Positions 13,347 to 19,554 of a stretch of 24,230 bases of DNA are shown piece after piece. The stretch covers positions 1-24,230 of the forward strand of contig JAEWBM010000190.1 in the NCBI GenBank assembly GCA_023391155.1. The letters are read 5' to 3'. The DNA is from Acidobacteriota bacterium. Its GTDB lineage: Bacteria; Acidobacteriota; Blastocatellia; Pyrinomonadales; Pyrinomonadaceae. Each line of letters starts with the position of its first letter. The stretch's first letter is position 1. A program made the translations under genes and the position numbers. The notes below the pieces were generated by a model. That model saw nothing but the letters and a program-made list of their open reading frames with translations. It had not been told where the DNA came from and ran no database searches.

Positions 13347-13769
13347 ATGGCAACGTTTCAGAGGTTTGAAGATATACAAGCGTGGCAAAAAGCTCGGGGA
13401 GTTTCACTTAGCATCTATAAGTTGAGCGAAACGGGTGACTTTGGAAAGGACTTTGATCTTCGCAGACAGATCAGGCGTTCGGCACTTTCGATAATGGCCA
13501 ATATTGCGGAGGGGCAGGGACGACGCAGTGATCGTGATTTCGCACATTTTCTAAATATCGCCCTCGGATCTCTCGCCGAGACCAAATCGCACCTTTACAT
13601 GGCATTCGATCTCAATTATTTGTCGGAAGACGCATTCGAAGAGATCTACAATAAACTTGATGAGGTCGGACGTATGACCTATGCAATGATCAGACACCTG
13701 CGGTCCGATGAACGGGATATACCGATTTACTCAAGATCTTCCGCTTCCCAGACTTCCCAGACCTCCTAG
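13347..13769 (+). CDS. Four helix bundle protein (S23 / 23S rRNA intervening-sequence protein family)
   Basis: The 140-residue protein has the recognisable S23/IVP pattern: FEDIQAWQKARGVSLSIYKLS at the start, FDLRRQIRRSALSIMANIAEGQGRRSDRDFAHFLNIALGSLAE in the middle, and a last helix YNKLDEVGRMTYAMIRHLRS. Members are encoded in intervening sequences of 23S rRNA genes or as free-standing genes, and relatives act as the accessory subunit Avd of diversity-generating retroelements. The role of free-standing ones is unknown. No reverse transcriptase or rRNA is near. The last residues (SASQTSQTS) are encoded by repeat DNA. Short inverted repeats flank the gene, and it sits between fabI and the LOG gene as if inserted as a unit. 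Confidence 0.9.
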   Translation: MATFQRFEDIQAWQKARGVSLSIYKLSETGDFGKDFDLRRQIRRSALSIMANIAEGQGRRSDRDFAHFLNIALGSLAETKSHLYMAFDLNYLSEDAFEEIYNKLDEVGRMTYAMIRHLRSDERDIPIYSRSSASQTSQTS

Positions 13770-13772
13770 ACT
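13739..13772 (+). repeat. Right-edge repeat of the four-helix-bundle cassette
   Basis: Iterated CTTCCCAGA units cover the last codons and stop of the four-helix-bundle gene. GACTTCCCAGAC at 13751-13762 is the reverse complement of the left repeat's GTCTTGGAAGTC with one mismatch, making an imperfect terminal inverted repeat about 460 bases apart. Confidence 0.65.
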
Positions 13773-13780
13773 AATGCTTT

Positions 13781-14593
13781 ATGGCAGAAACTGACGCAAA
13801 CAAACCGAAAAAGACCAAAGACAGGGGCAAACCGCCTGAGCCTCGCACCGTTGCTGAGGCCCGTAAGCGCGAGGACGAACCCGGTTACTGGCACATGACG
13901 GATGACGAGATCCTGCTTCGCTCGCCCGAGCCGGGCGACGATTATCGAACGTCGGATTCATGGCGCGTTTTCCGGATCATGGGCGAGTTCGTCGACGGAT
14001 TTGATAATCTGGCCACGATCACCCACGGCGTTTCTATCTTTGGTTCGGCACGAACACGCGAAGACGACGAGATGTACATCGCCGCCCGCGAACTCGGCCG
14101 GCTGCTTGCAAAGGAGAATTTCGAAGTGATCACTGGCGGCGGGCCGGGGATAATGGAAGCGGCTAATCGAGGCGCGTTTGAGGCGGGAGGCATTTCGGTC
14201 GGGTGCAATATCGAGTTGCCTTTTGAGCAATCTGCCAACCGATATCAGACGCGTTCGCTGTCATTCCAGTACTTTTTCGTCCGCAAGACGATGTTCATTA
14301 AGTACAGCAACGCCTATGTCATCTTCCCGGGCGGTTTCGGGACGATGGACGAGCTTTTTGAGGCCCTTACGCTCATACAAACGCGGAAGATCCGCAACTT
14401 CCCGGTCGTCTTGTTCGGCTCGCAATACTGGGCGGGGCTGCTGCAGTGGATAACAACGACCATGCTCAATGAGCAGAACATCAGCCCGGAAGACCTGCAG
14501 CTGATGTATCTGACGGATTCGCCTCAGGATGCGGTCGATTTTATCGTCAAGACCTCGTCTGCGGGGAAGGCATCTGAATCTAATATCGATTAA
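13781..14593 (+). CDS. LOG family (TIGR00730) nucleotide phosphoribohydrolase-like protein
   Basis: LOG-type proteins cleave the N-glycosidic bond of nucleoside 5'-monophosphates, including cytokinin ribotides. They were long misnamed lysine decarboxylases. The 270-residue protein has both signatures: GGGPGIMEAANRGAFEAGG (119-137) and PGGFGTMDELFEALTLIQT (183-201), with the catalytic Arg/Glu pair expected there. The long N-terminal extension (1-80, charged, with PKKTKDRGKPPEPR) is typical of the longer bacterial group. It lies 11 bases after the four-helix-bundle gene. Its TAA directly abuts the convergent cutA stop, so there is no room for a separate terminator. The physiological substrate is unknown. 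Confidence 0.92.
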   Translation: MAETDANKPKKTKDRGKPPEPRTVAEARKREDEPGYWHMTDDEILLRSPEPGDDYRTSDSWRVFRIMGEFVDGFDNLATITHGVSIFGSARTREDDEMYIAARELGRLLAKENFEVITGGGPGIMEAANRGAFEAGGISVGCNIELPFEQSANRYQTRSLSFQYFFVRKTMFIKYSNAYVIFPGGFGTMDELFEALTLIQTRKIRNFPVVLFGSQYWAGLLQWITTTMLNEQNISPEDLQLMYLTDSPQDAVDFIVKTSSAGKASESNID

Positions 14594-14902
14594 TTAACGG
14601 GTTTGTTCTGCGAGCCATTTGAGGTAGGGTTCGGAGACCTCCGATGAACGAATAGCGATGATCTCCGGGACTTCGTAGCTGTGATTTGCAGAGATCGCCC
14701 GTTCGACCTCCGCATATTTTTCTTCAGCGGTCTTTATCAGCAACAGGTGCTCCGCCTCGCTTTGCACCTTCCCTTCCCAAAAATAGACGGAAGTCATCCG
14801 CGGCAGGATCTGTACGCACGCGGCGAGCTTTGCTTCAACGATGCCGCGAGCCAGGGCTTCGGCGCTTTCGTTGTCGGCGGCTGTTGTCAGGACGATCAGC
14901 AT
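14594..14902 (-). CDS. cutA: Divalent-cation tolerance protein CutA
   Basis: CutA1 is a small trimeric protein linked to copper tolerance in E. coli, with unclear molecular action. The 102-residue sequence has the family path LIVLTTAADNESAEALARGIVEAKLAACVQI, then SVYFWEGKVQSEAEHLLLIKTAEEKY, and finally the SYEVPEIIAI block before EPYLKWLAEQT. I prefer the ATG at 14900-14902 because AGGAG lies eight bases upstream. A GTG one codon earlier would add one Met. The start overlaps the stop of the HEAT-like gene. CutA is the last gene of the M48-secreted protein-HEAT-cutA run. Confidence 0.95.
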   Translation of the reverse strand: MLIVLTTAADNESAEALARGIVEAKLAACVQILPRMTSVYFWEGKVQSEAEHLLLIKTAEEKYAEVERAISANHSYEVPEIIAIRSSEVSEPYLKWLAEQTR

Positions 14903-15150
14903 CACCGGTGCTCCTTTTTCGCGAACGCCTCGAGAAGCTTCGTCCGCGTCGATTCAATGTCCATTTCCTCAACAGGCCGAGGGCGAAGATCGCGACCGGT
15001 TATTCGGGTTATCGCGTTGATCGCATAATATATGCGTCGCTGTTTCGAAGTATCGTCGGCACCTGGCGGCTCGGAGAGGATGAGCAGTAGCGTAGGTAAA
15101 GCGGACTCGTCTGCCACAGGGCCCATCATTATTATGAGCCGTTCGGCCAC
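14902..15150 (-). CDS. HEAT-like C-terminal segment, probably frameshifted from the upstream secreted protein
   Basis: The 82-codon frame reads VAERLIIMMGPVADESALPTLLLILSEPP, which is the rhythm of a HEAT repeat, followed by RRIYYAINAITRITGRDLRPRP. It overlaps the end of the preceding secreted-protein frame by 19 bases. That protein's last residues before the overlap (DRRFIGG) join naturally to VAERLI if the frame changes by -1 at GGTGGG (about 15149-15154). Formally it can start at GTG 15148-15150, or at ATG 15127-15129. I think it is more likely the C-terminal part of one longer protein, separated by a one-base indel or a sequencing error, than an independent gene. Confidence 0.6.
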   Translation of the reverse strand: MAERLIIMMGPVADESALPTLLLILSEPPGADDTSKQRRIYYAINAITRITGRDLRPRPVEEMDIESTRTKLLEAFAKKEHR

Positions 15151-15818
15151 CCACCAATAAAACGACGGTCGCTGAATTTCTCGTAGTCTTCGGTAAATTT
15201 CCGAGAGGCCCAGCGGCGCTGGTCGAAGGTTAGCGGCCCTTCTACGAAGTCGATCTCGGCGATAGCGGCCCGGGCCAGATCAACCGACAATCGAAGCTTT
15301 GCAAATTCTGCTTCACTTGCCGTGCTCCAATAGCCCGCCCAATCCGCGTCGGTAAGTGTGTGCCCGCTACCGTCGCTCAACTTCACAGACGACCAGAAAT
15401 CAGCAGTAGTATGTCTAACCGAATTTCGCTCGATCGGTCGAAGCCGGGCCGAATCAACCACGGCGAGTCTTTCGAGCAACCCGCGGTAGCTATCGCCCGT
15501 AATCGAGCCGATCTTCGTCGTAACCGGCGCAATGTCGGGCGCCCACTTCGACTTGTACGGATTCCAGCCCTCGTCAATCTCGATCGAAATGACCTGAACG
15601 TCCGTCGCCGTCGGAACAAAACGAAGCCATCCTAACGTCCCACCGTGACCGCTTCCGTAACCGATCTCGAGCACAGAAGTGGCGGGGAAGTCCCGGACCG
15701 CTGCCCACGTCGTAGAATAATTATCACTCCGAAGCTTCTGCTTTATCGCTGCGTCGGCCTGCGCCCAGATGTTGACAGGCGCAAGCAAAACTAACAGCAA
15801 TATCGCTAACCGCAGCAT
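15132..15818 (-). CDS. Secreted protein of unknown function, probably truncated by frameshift
   Basis: The 228-residue product has a strong signal peptide (MLRLAILLLVLLAPVNIWAQ, cleavage after AQ or WA), so the mature part is periplasmic. The mature part contains ATSVLEIGYGSGHGGTLGWL, VQVISIEIDEGWNPYKSKWAPDI and a helical end around FAKLRLSVDLARAAIAEIDF. The GYGSGHGG stretch looks like a methyltransferase glycine loop, but a secreted SAM enzyme is unlikely and no other motif follows. The last five residues (WPNGS) look like out-of-frame tail, and a HEAT-like segment continues in the -1 frame. It follows the M48 protease gene by seven bases. No family recognised. Confidence 0.7.
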   Translation of the reverse strand: MLRLAILLLVLLAPVNIWAQADAAIKQKLRSDNYSTTWAAVRDFPATSVLEIGYGSGHGGTLGWLRFVPTATDVQVISIEIDEGWNPYKSKWAPDIAPVTTKIGSITGDSYRGLLERLAVVDSARLRPIERNSVRHTTADFWSSVKLSDGSGHTLTDADWAGYWSTASEAEFAKLRLSVDLARAAIAEIDFVEGPLTFDQRRWASRKFTEDYEKFSDRRFIGGWPNGS

Positions 15819-15825
15819 ACAGGAC

Positions 15826-16812
15826 CTAATTCTCGTTCATCACCTCTTCATACTCGCCGCTCTCGACCCATTTCAGGATCTCTGAGACTCGCCAGATGGG
15901 GAACGGGTGCGAGAGTCCGGCATTGATGATATCCGCCCAGAACTTGTCGAGTTTGTTCTCGTCGTAATTCCTTTGGAACTCGCGGGCCTGTTCGAGGAAG
16001 AGGTCATAGTTGATCTTCGACGCAAATGTGCCGCCGGCGAGTTTCATCATCGTGCGGCCGACGACGTGCGGGTCTTGAACCACCAACAGCGCGGCCCGGT
16101 CGCACGAAAGCTCCGCCCGACGCATCCATGCGAGCAATGCCCCACGCATCGTTGCGGTGAGGACCTCTTTCAGGATCACAGCGATCGGCAGCGAGGCCAG
16201 CGGAATAGTTGCAATGGCCAATATCAGATTTGCAGCCGTCAGGTAAAGTACGTGCTCGGCGTGTATATGGCCGACCTCGTGGGCAATAACGGCCAGCGTC
16301 TCTTCTTCGTTGAGCCGTTCGATGAGCGAAGAGTGCAGCACAATGATCGGTTTTTCCACGCCGCCGGTGAAGGCGTTGACGATCGGATTCTGCTGGATAT
16401 AAAGGTCCGGCATCGGGACGCCGAGTGTAGTGCAGACGATCTGAAGCTTGGCGTGAAGATCGGGGCACTGCTTTGGGGTAACCTTGACGGCACTCGCCAT
16501 GAAGGTCACGCGGATCGCGGATTCGCCCGTGACCTCAAGCAGCTTTTTGAGAGCGCTGTCGATGCCCGGAACTGCCTTCAGCGCGGCGAGGGCCTTGCTG
16601 TCCGCAGGGTGAATGTAAGCGTGCTTGCTCAGATCCGCAAACTTCTTGTGCGGTTCGTTCGACAGCGGCAGCTTACACCGGCCGCAGTTGGCGGTGTTGT
16701 TCTTATAGCTTTCCTTGACCGCGTTCCGCTGCCCGCAATAGCGACAACGGACCGATAAACTCTTAGTGACGGCGGTGGAATCGCCCTCCCCTTCCGATTT
16801 CTTTTTTGCCAT
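15826..16812 (-). CDS. M48 family zinc metalloprotease with N-terminal zinc ribbon
   Basis: The 328-residue protein joins a short zinc ribbon (Cys23, Cys26, Cys43, Cys46 in CRYCGQ and CGRCKL) to an M48 peptidase domain. The active site is AVIAHEVGHIHAEHV with His178, Glu179 and His182, and the third ligand is Glu234 in AELSCDRAALLV. Before it, LYIQQNPIVNAFTGGVEKPIIVL is the usual M48 substrate-cleft block. A hydrophobic region at 190-230 could give one or two membrane helices. M48 enzymes such as HtpX act in membrane-protein quality control. The zinc ribbon might bind substrate or a partner. No signal peptide. It starts the run towards cutA. Confidence 0.92.
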   Translation of the reverse strand: MAKKKSEGEGDSTAVTKSLSVRCRYCGQRNAVKESYKNNTANCGRCKLPLSNEPHKKFADLSKHAYIHPADSKALAALKAVPGIDSALKKLLEVTGESAIRVTFMASAVKVTPKQCPDLHAKLQIVCTTLGVPMPDLYIQQNPIVNAFTGGVEKPIIVLHSSLIERLNEEETLAVIAHEVGHIHAEHVLYLTAANLILAIATIPLASLPIAVILKEVLTATMRGALLAWMRRAELSCDRAALLVVQDPHVVGRTMMKLAGGTFASKINYDLFLEQAREFQRNYDENKLDKFWADIINAGLSHPFPIWRVSEILKWVESGEYEEVMNEN

Positions 16813-16890
16813 AAAGAAAGTCTAATTTAGATGCGGTATATTTCACAACTCGGCGGGGAGCGGCACACCCTGCCTCGACTGACTTTAGTT

Positions 16891-16896
16891 TACAAT
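16891..16896 (+). promoter_or_regulatory. Possible -10 box giving a leaderless mRNA for the UPF0145 gene
   Basis: TACAAT sits exactly six bases before the ATG at 16903, the same spacing as before the DUF433 gene, and no Shine-Dalgarno is visible. No clear -35 was found. The case rests on matching spacing at two genes. Confidence 0.25.
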
Positions 16897-16902
16897 ACAG
16901 AG

Positions 16903-17232
16903 ATGCGACCAAACATCATCTACACGAACACCAATACCGTCCCGGGCTATGAGATCGAAGAGGTACTGGGGGTTGTGACCGGCAACGTGGTCCAAACCAA
17001 ACATGTAGGCAAGGACATCCTCGCGTCGTTCAAGACCATTATCGGCGGCGAGATCGCTAGCTATACCGAGATGTTTACCGAAGCTCGCCAAAAGGCCATC
17101 GCGCGCATGGTGACCGCCGCTCGCGATCTCGACGCAGACGCGGTCGTGTGCCTGCGGTTTACGACGAGCTCGATCATGTCCAACGCCTCCGAGATTCTCG
17201 CGTACGGCACGGCGGTAAGGCTCAAACGTTAA
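16903..17232 (+). CDS. UPF0145 (YbjQ/DUF74) family protein
   Basis: YbjQ-type proteins are small pentameric proteins of unknown, possibly metal-related, function. The 109 residues have the family pattern: TVPGYEIEEVLGVVTGNVVQ, GKDILASFKTIIGGEIASYTEMFTEARQKAI and DLDADAVVCLRFTTSSI with a C-terminal AYGTAVRLK. The ATG at 16903-16905 gives the family's usual length. An earlier in-frame ATG at 16831 would add 24 residues with no family match. Its TAA shares bases with the convergent RlmD stop (17229-17232). Single gene, with its own promoter in the 90-bp gap shared with the M48 gene. Confidence 0.92.
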   Translation: MRPNIIYTNTNTVPGYEIEEVLGVVTGNVVQTKHVGKDILASFKTIIGGEIASYTEMFTEARQKAIARMVTAARDLDADAVVCLRFTTSSIMSNASEILAYGTAVRLKR

Positions 17233-18419
17233 TCCTGGGCTCGCAGCTGAACGACCGTCTCGACGTGGTGGGTTTGCGGGAAAAGATCGAGAGCTTCGAT
17301 GTGCTCCACGGTATATCCATTCTCTAGGAAACGCTTCAGGTCGCGGGCAAGGATAGACGGCTCACAGGCAACGTAGACGACGCGGCGAGGGCGCAGTGCG
17401 ATCAGCCGCAACATCGTCTCTTTTTCTGTGCCGGCTCGAGGCGGGTCGAGAAGAGCCAGGTCAACCTCGGCCTCGAATCGGCCGAGGTAATCGCGCACCG
17501 CGGCAGTGTGAAAATCGATGTTCGAAAGCCCCGCGGCTTGGGCATTTCGACGAGCGTAGCGGATAGCGGTCCCACTCTCTTCAACTCCCGTGACGTGTTC
17601 GAACCGCCTCGCGAGCGGCAGTGCAAAGAGCCCCACGCCGCAATAGAGATCCAGAGCCGCCTTCCCGGAATGATCGGCGATCGCCATCTCGACGAGATCT
17701 GATACGAGGAACCGATTTCCCTGAAAAAACGATCTGGCGGAAAACGCGAACCGCTCTCCGGCGGCCTCAAAATAGATATCTTGCGGATGGTCGATGATCC
17801 CCGGCGAGTAGAGTGAGCTATCGCCACCGCTTCCGGCTGCGGCATCGATCTGCAGTGCCCGCCCGCCCGCTGCGGGCAGTTCGCCGAAATCCGCCCGAAG
17901 GCCGTCCATTTCTCGCTGCAGGTCCTCGGAGATGACGAGACAGTGTTCGATATCGACAAGGTCGCGTGAATTTCGGCGGTAATAGCCAAGTTCCTTATGT
18001 TCCGGAACTGCGTGCCATTGGGCCCTTAAACGGTAGCCGAACTCCGCGGGACTCGGCCGCACGACGATCTCGTCCGGGTGGTCGTATTTTGCGATGCGGC
18101 GAAGCGAATCGCGTATGATGGCGCTTTTGGCACGCAGCTGTGCCTCATAGGTCATCTGCTGAAAGTCGCACCCGCCGCAAACCCCGAAGTAGGGGCAGGG
18201 GGGCTCGATGCGGTCGGGCCCGGGAGTTTCGACCGCCTCGATCTCGGCAAAGGCGGTTCCCCCGCGGATCTCGCTGAGCCGCACGCGCACGACGTCGCCC
18301 TCCGCAGCCAATGCCACGAAGACCGTCAAACCGTCGGCGAAACCGATACCGTACCCGCGCGGCACGATCCGCTCGATCTTGACCGTTAGGTTGTCACCCG
18401 CCTTGTAATTAGTGCTCAA
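17229..18419 (-). CDS. 23S rRNA/tRNA uracil-C5 methyltransferase, RlmD/TrmA family
   Basis: This SAM-dependent enzyme methylates C5 of uracil in RNA. It has an N-terminal TRAM domain (about 6-62) and iron-sulfur cysteines Cys75, Cys81, Cys84 and Cys160 (EPPCPYFGVCGGC and IEHC). The SAM-binding loop is LDLYCGVGLFALPLA (256-270), motif IV is LLDPPRAG (323-330), and the catalytic Cys352 lies in VYVACEPSILARDL. The C-terminal FPQTHHVETVV holds the general base. With its 4Fe-4S site it is of RlmD type, but RlmC or a tRNA TrmA-like specificity cannot be excluded. The start is TTG at 18417-18419, overlapping the previous gene's stop as TTGA; no ATG is nearby. Length 396 is slightly short for RlmD (about 430). 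Confidence 0.9.
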   Translation of the reverse strand: MSTNYKAGDNLTVKIERIVPRGYGIGFADGLTVFVALAAEGDVVRVRLSEIRGGTAFAEIEAVETPGPDRIEPPCPYFGVCGGCDFQQMTYEAQLRAKSAIIRDSLRRIAKYDHPDEIVVRPSPAEFGYRLRAQWHAVPEHKELGYYRRNSRDLVDIEHCLVISEDLQREMDGLRADFGELPAAGGRALQIDAAAGSGGDSSLYSPGIIDHPQDIYFEAAGERFAFSARSFFQGNRFLVSDLVEMAIADHSGKAALDLYCGVGLFALPLARRFEHVTGVEESGTAIRYARRNAQAAGLSNIDFHTAAVRDYLGRFEAEVDLALLDPPRAGTEKETMLRLIALRPRRVVYVACEPSILARDLKRFLENGYTVEHIEALDLFPQTHHVETVVQLRAQD

Positions 18420-18742
18420 TAAACGTTCTCAACTTCCATTTCGATGCCGCCGACCATGCCGGCAAAAATGTTATAGACAAGGGCCGAAAGTGCTCCGGCG
18501 ACAAAACCGATCAGGCCATACATGATCGGTATCGCGATCATCACCACGATGCCAAGCACCACGCCTCCGCCGCCGATCGCCAATGCGGCGTCACCGCCGA
18601 CCAGGCCCGCGCCGAACAACGCATAGACTATTATAAAGAGCCCGTAAGGAATGGCGATGAGCAGGCTGAGGACGAACATCATCACAGCCTGGATCTTTGC
18701 TACTGACAGTATCCCGAGTTTTCGGATCCGTAGTTTGTTCAT
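18416..18742 (-). CDS. DUF3566-like small membrane protein
   Basis: The 108-residue product has hydrophobic helices at about 18-46 and 55-95 and ends GGIEMEVENVY, which resembles the DUF3566 ending. It starts with RIRKLGILSVAKIQAVMMFVLSLL, again like that family, where the first helix follows a short basic segment. The function of DUF3566 is unknown. The glycine-rich centre (GGDAALAIGGGGVVLG) may be a loop or part of a long helix. Its stop overlaps the RlmD start by four bases, so they are co-expressed. The ATG at 18740-18742 is the only good start. Confidence 0.75.
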   Translation of the reverse strand: MNKLRIRKLGILSVAKIQAVMMFVLSLLIAIPYGLFIIVYALFGAGLVGGDAALAIGGGGVVLGIVVMIAIPIMYGLIGFVAGALSALVYNIFAGMVGGIEMEVENVY

Positions 18743-18813
18743 TTATATTTTGCTCCGAGGTGAATTGGGTTAGAACGCTATGGTTTTAGCACAGTTTCGC
18801 CCGGCAGCAAAAA

Positions 18814-19491
18814 TCAAAGATAAAACAGCCCCATTCGCGGGATGCCGGCGTCCTCGCGGAGCCGTTTTAGCAGCATAATCCGGAACGTCTGCTCGTAAGC
18901 ATCTTTTTCCATTCCGGCCTTGTATTCGCGAAGCTGTGAGGCGACGTGTTTTTCGACCCGTTTGAGTTCGCCTTTTTCCGTTCGGGCAAGCAACGCCTCG
19001 TCTAAAAACTTCTCAATATCGAGCAGCGACCGGTCGATCGTTTCGAGGCCGGGCGTCAGCTCTTCGCGAAGCCCGGCGAGTCGGCTCGCCGCCCGATCGA
19101 TATCTTCCGTCAGATGCGGTGCCTTTACCGATCGCAGTTCGTCGATGAGCGTGTCGATGTGGCCGGCGATATTCTCCGGCGAAAGGCCGTCCGGTGCGGG
19201 CACGTCGTCGTCCTCACCGCCAGCCTTCCCTGCCTGTGACGCGAGCCACTCCTGATACTGTGCCTCGACCTCTTCGCGGCAGAACATCAGGCTCTTGATC
19301 GTTCGCGGGCCCGGATTTTTATCGAAATTATCAAAGACCTCCTCGATCCCACGCAGCGCGATGTGCAGCGGAATGCCGCGTTCCTGCCACGTGTCGATCA
19401 TCGCCCAGTCGATCGGGCTTAACAGCAGATGCTTCCCTCTGCGCCGGACAAAAGTGTCCTCTATCTCGGTGAAATAGTTGAAGTAATTCAT
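18814..19491 (-). CDS. Hypothetical helical protein (225 aa)
   Basis: The product has an N-terminal block MNYFNYFTEIEDTFVRRRGKHLLLSPIDWAMIDTWQERGIPLHIALRGIEEVFDNF, which looks like a compact helical domain of a kind seen in DnaD/replication-related proteins. A low-complexity linker (GKAGGEDDDVPAPDGLSPE) follows, then a long helical, probably coiled-coil region from about 115 to 205. No catalytic motif is visible. The whole looks like a structural or adaptor protein. I do not recognise the family. It is divergent from the mutase gene, with 63 bases between them. Confidence 0.75.
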   Translation of the reverse strand: MNYFNYFTEIEDTFVRRRGKHLLLSPIDWAMIDTWQERGIPLHIALRGIEEVFDNFDKNPGPRTIKSLMFCREEVEAQYQEWLASQAGKAGGEDDDVPAPDGLSPENIAGHIDTLIDELRSVKAPHLTEDIDRAASRLAGLREELTPGLETIDRSLLDIEKFLDEALLARTEKGELKRVEKHVASQLREYKAGMEKDAYEQTFRIMLLKRLREDAGIPRMGLFYL

Positions 19492-19554
19492 TGGAGGCCG
19501 GCGAACCGCGGGCGGTCACTCATACGATAACCTCTATGTTAATCTATCGCCTGT

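Noticed and set aside
15570..15690. Glycine loop (EIGYGSGHGG) suggesting a SAM methyltransferase in the secreted protein
   Set aside because: The protein has a clear signal peptide and no other methyltransferase motif, and a SAM enzyme is not expected in the periplasm. The loop is probably chance.
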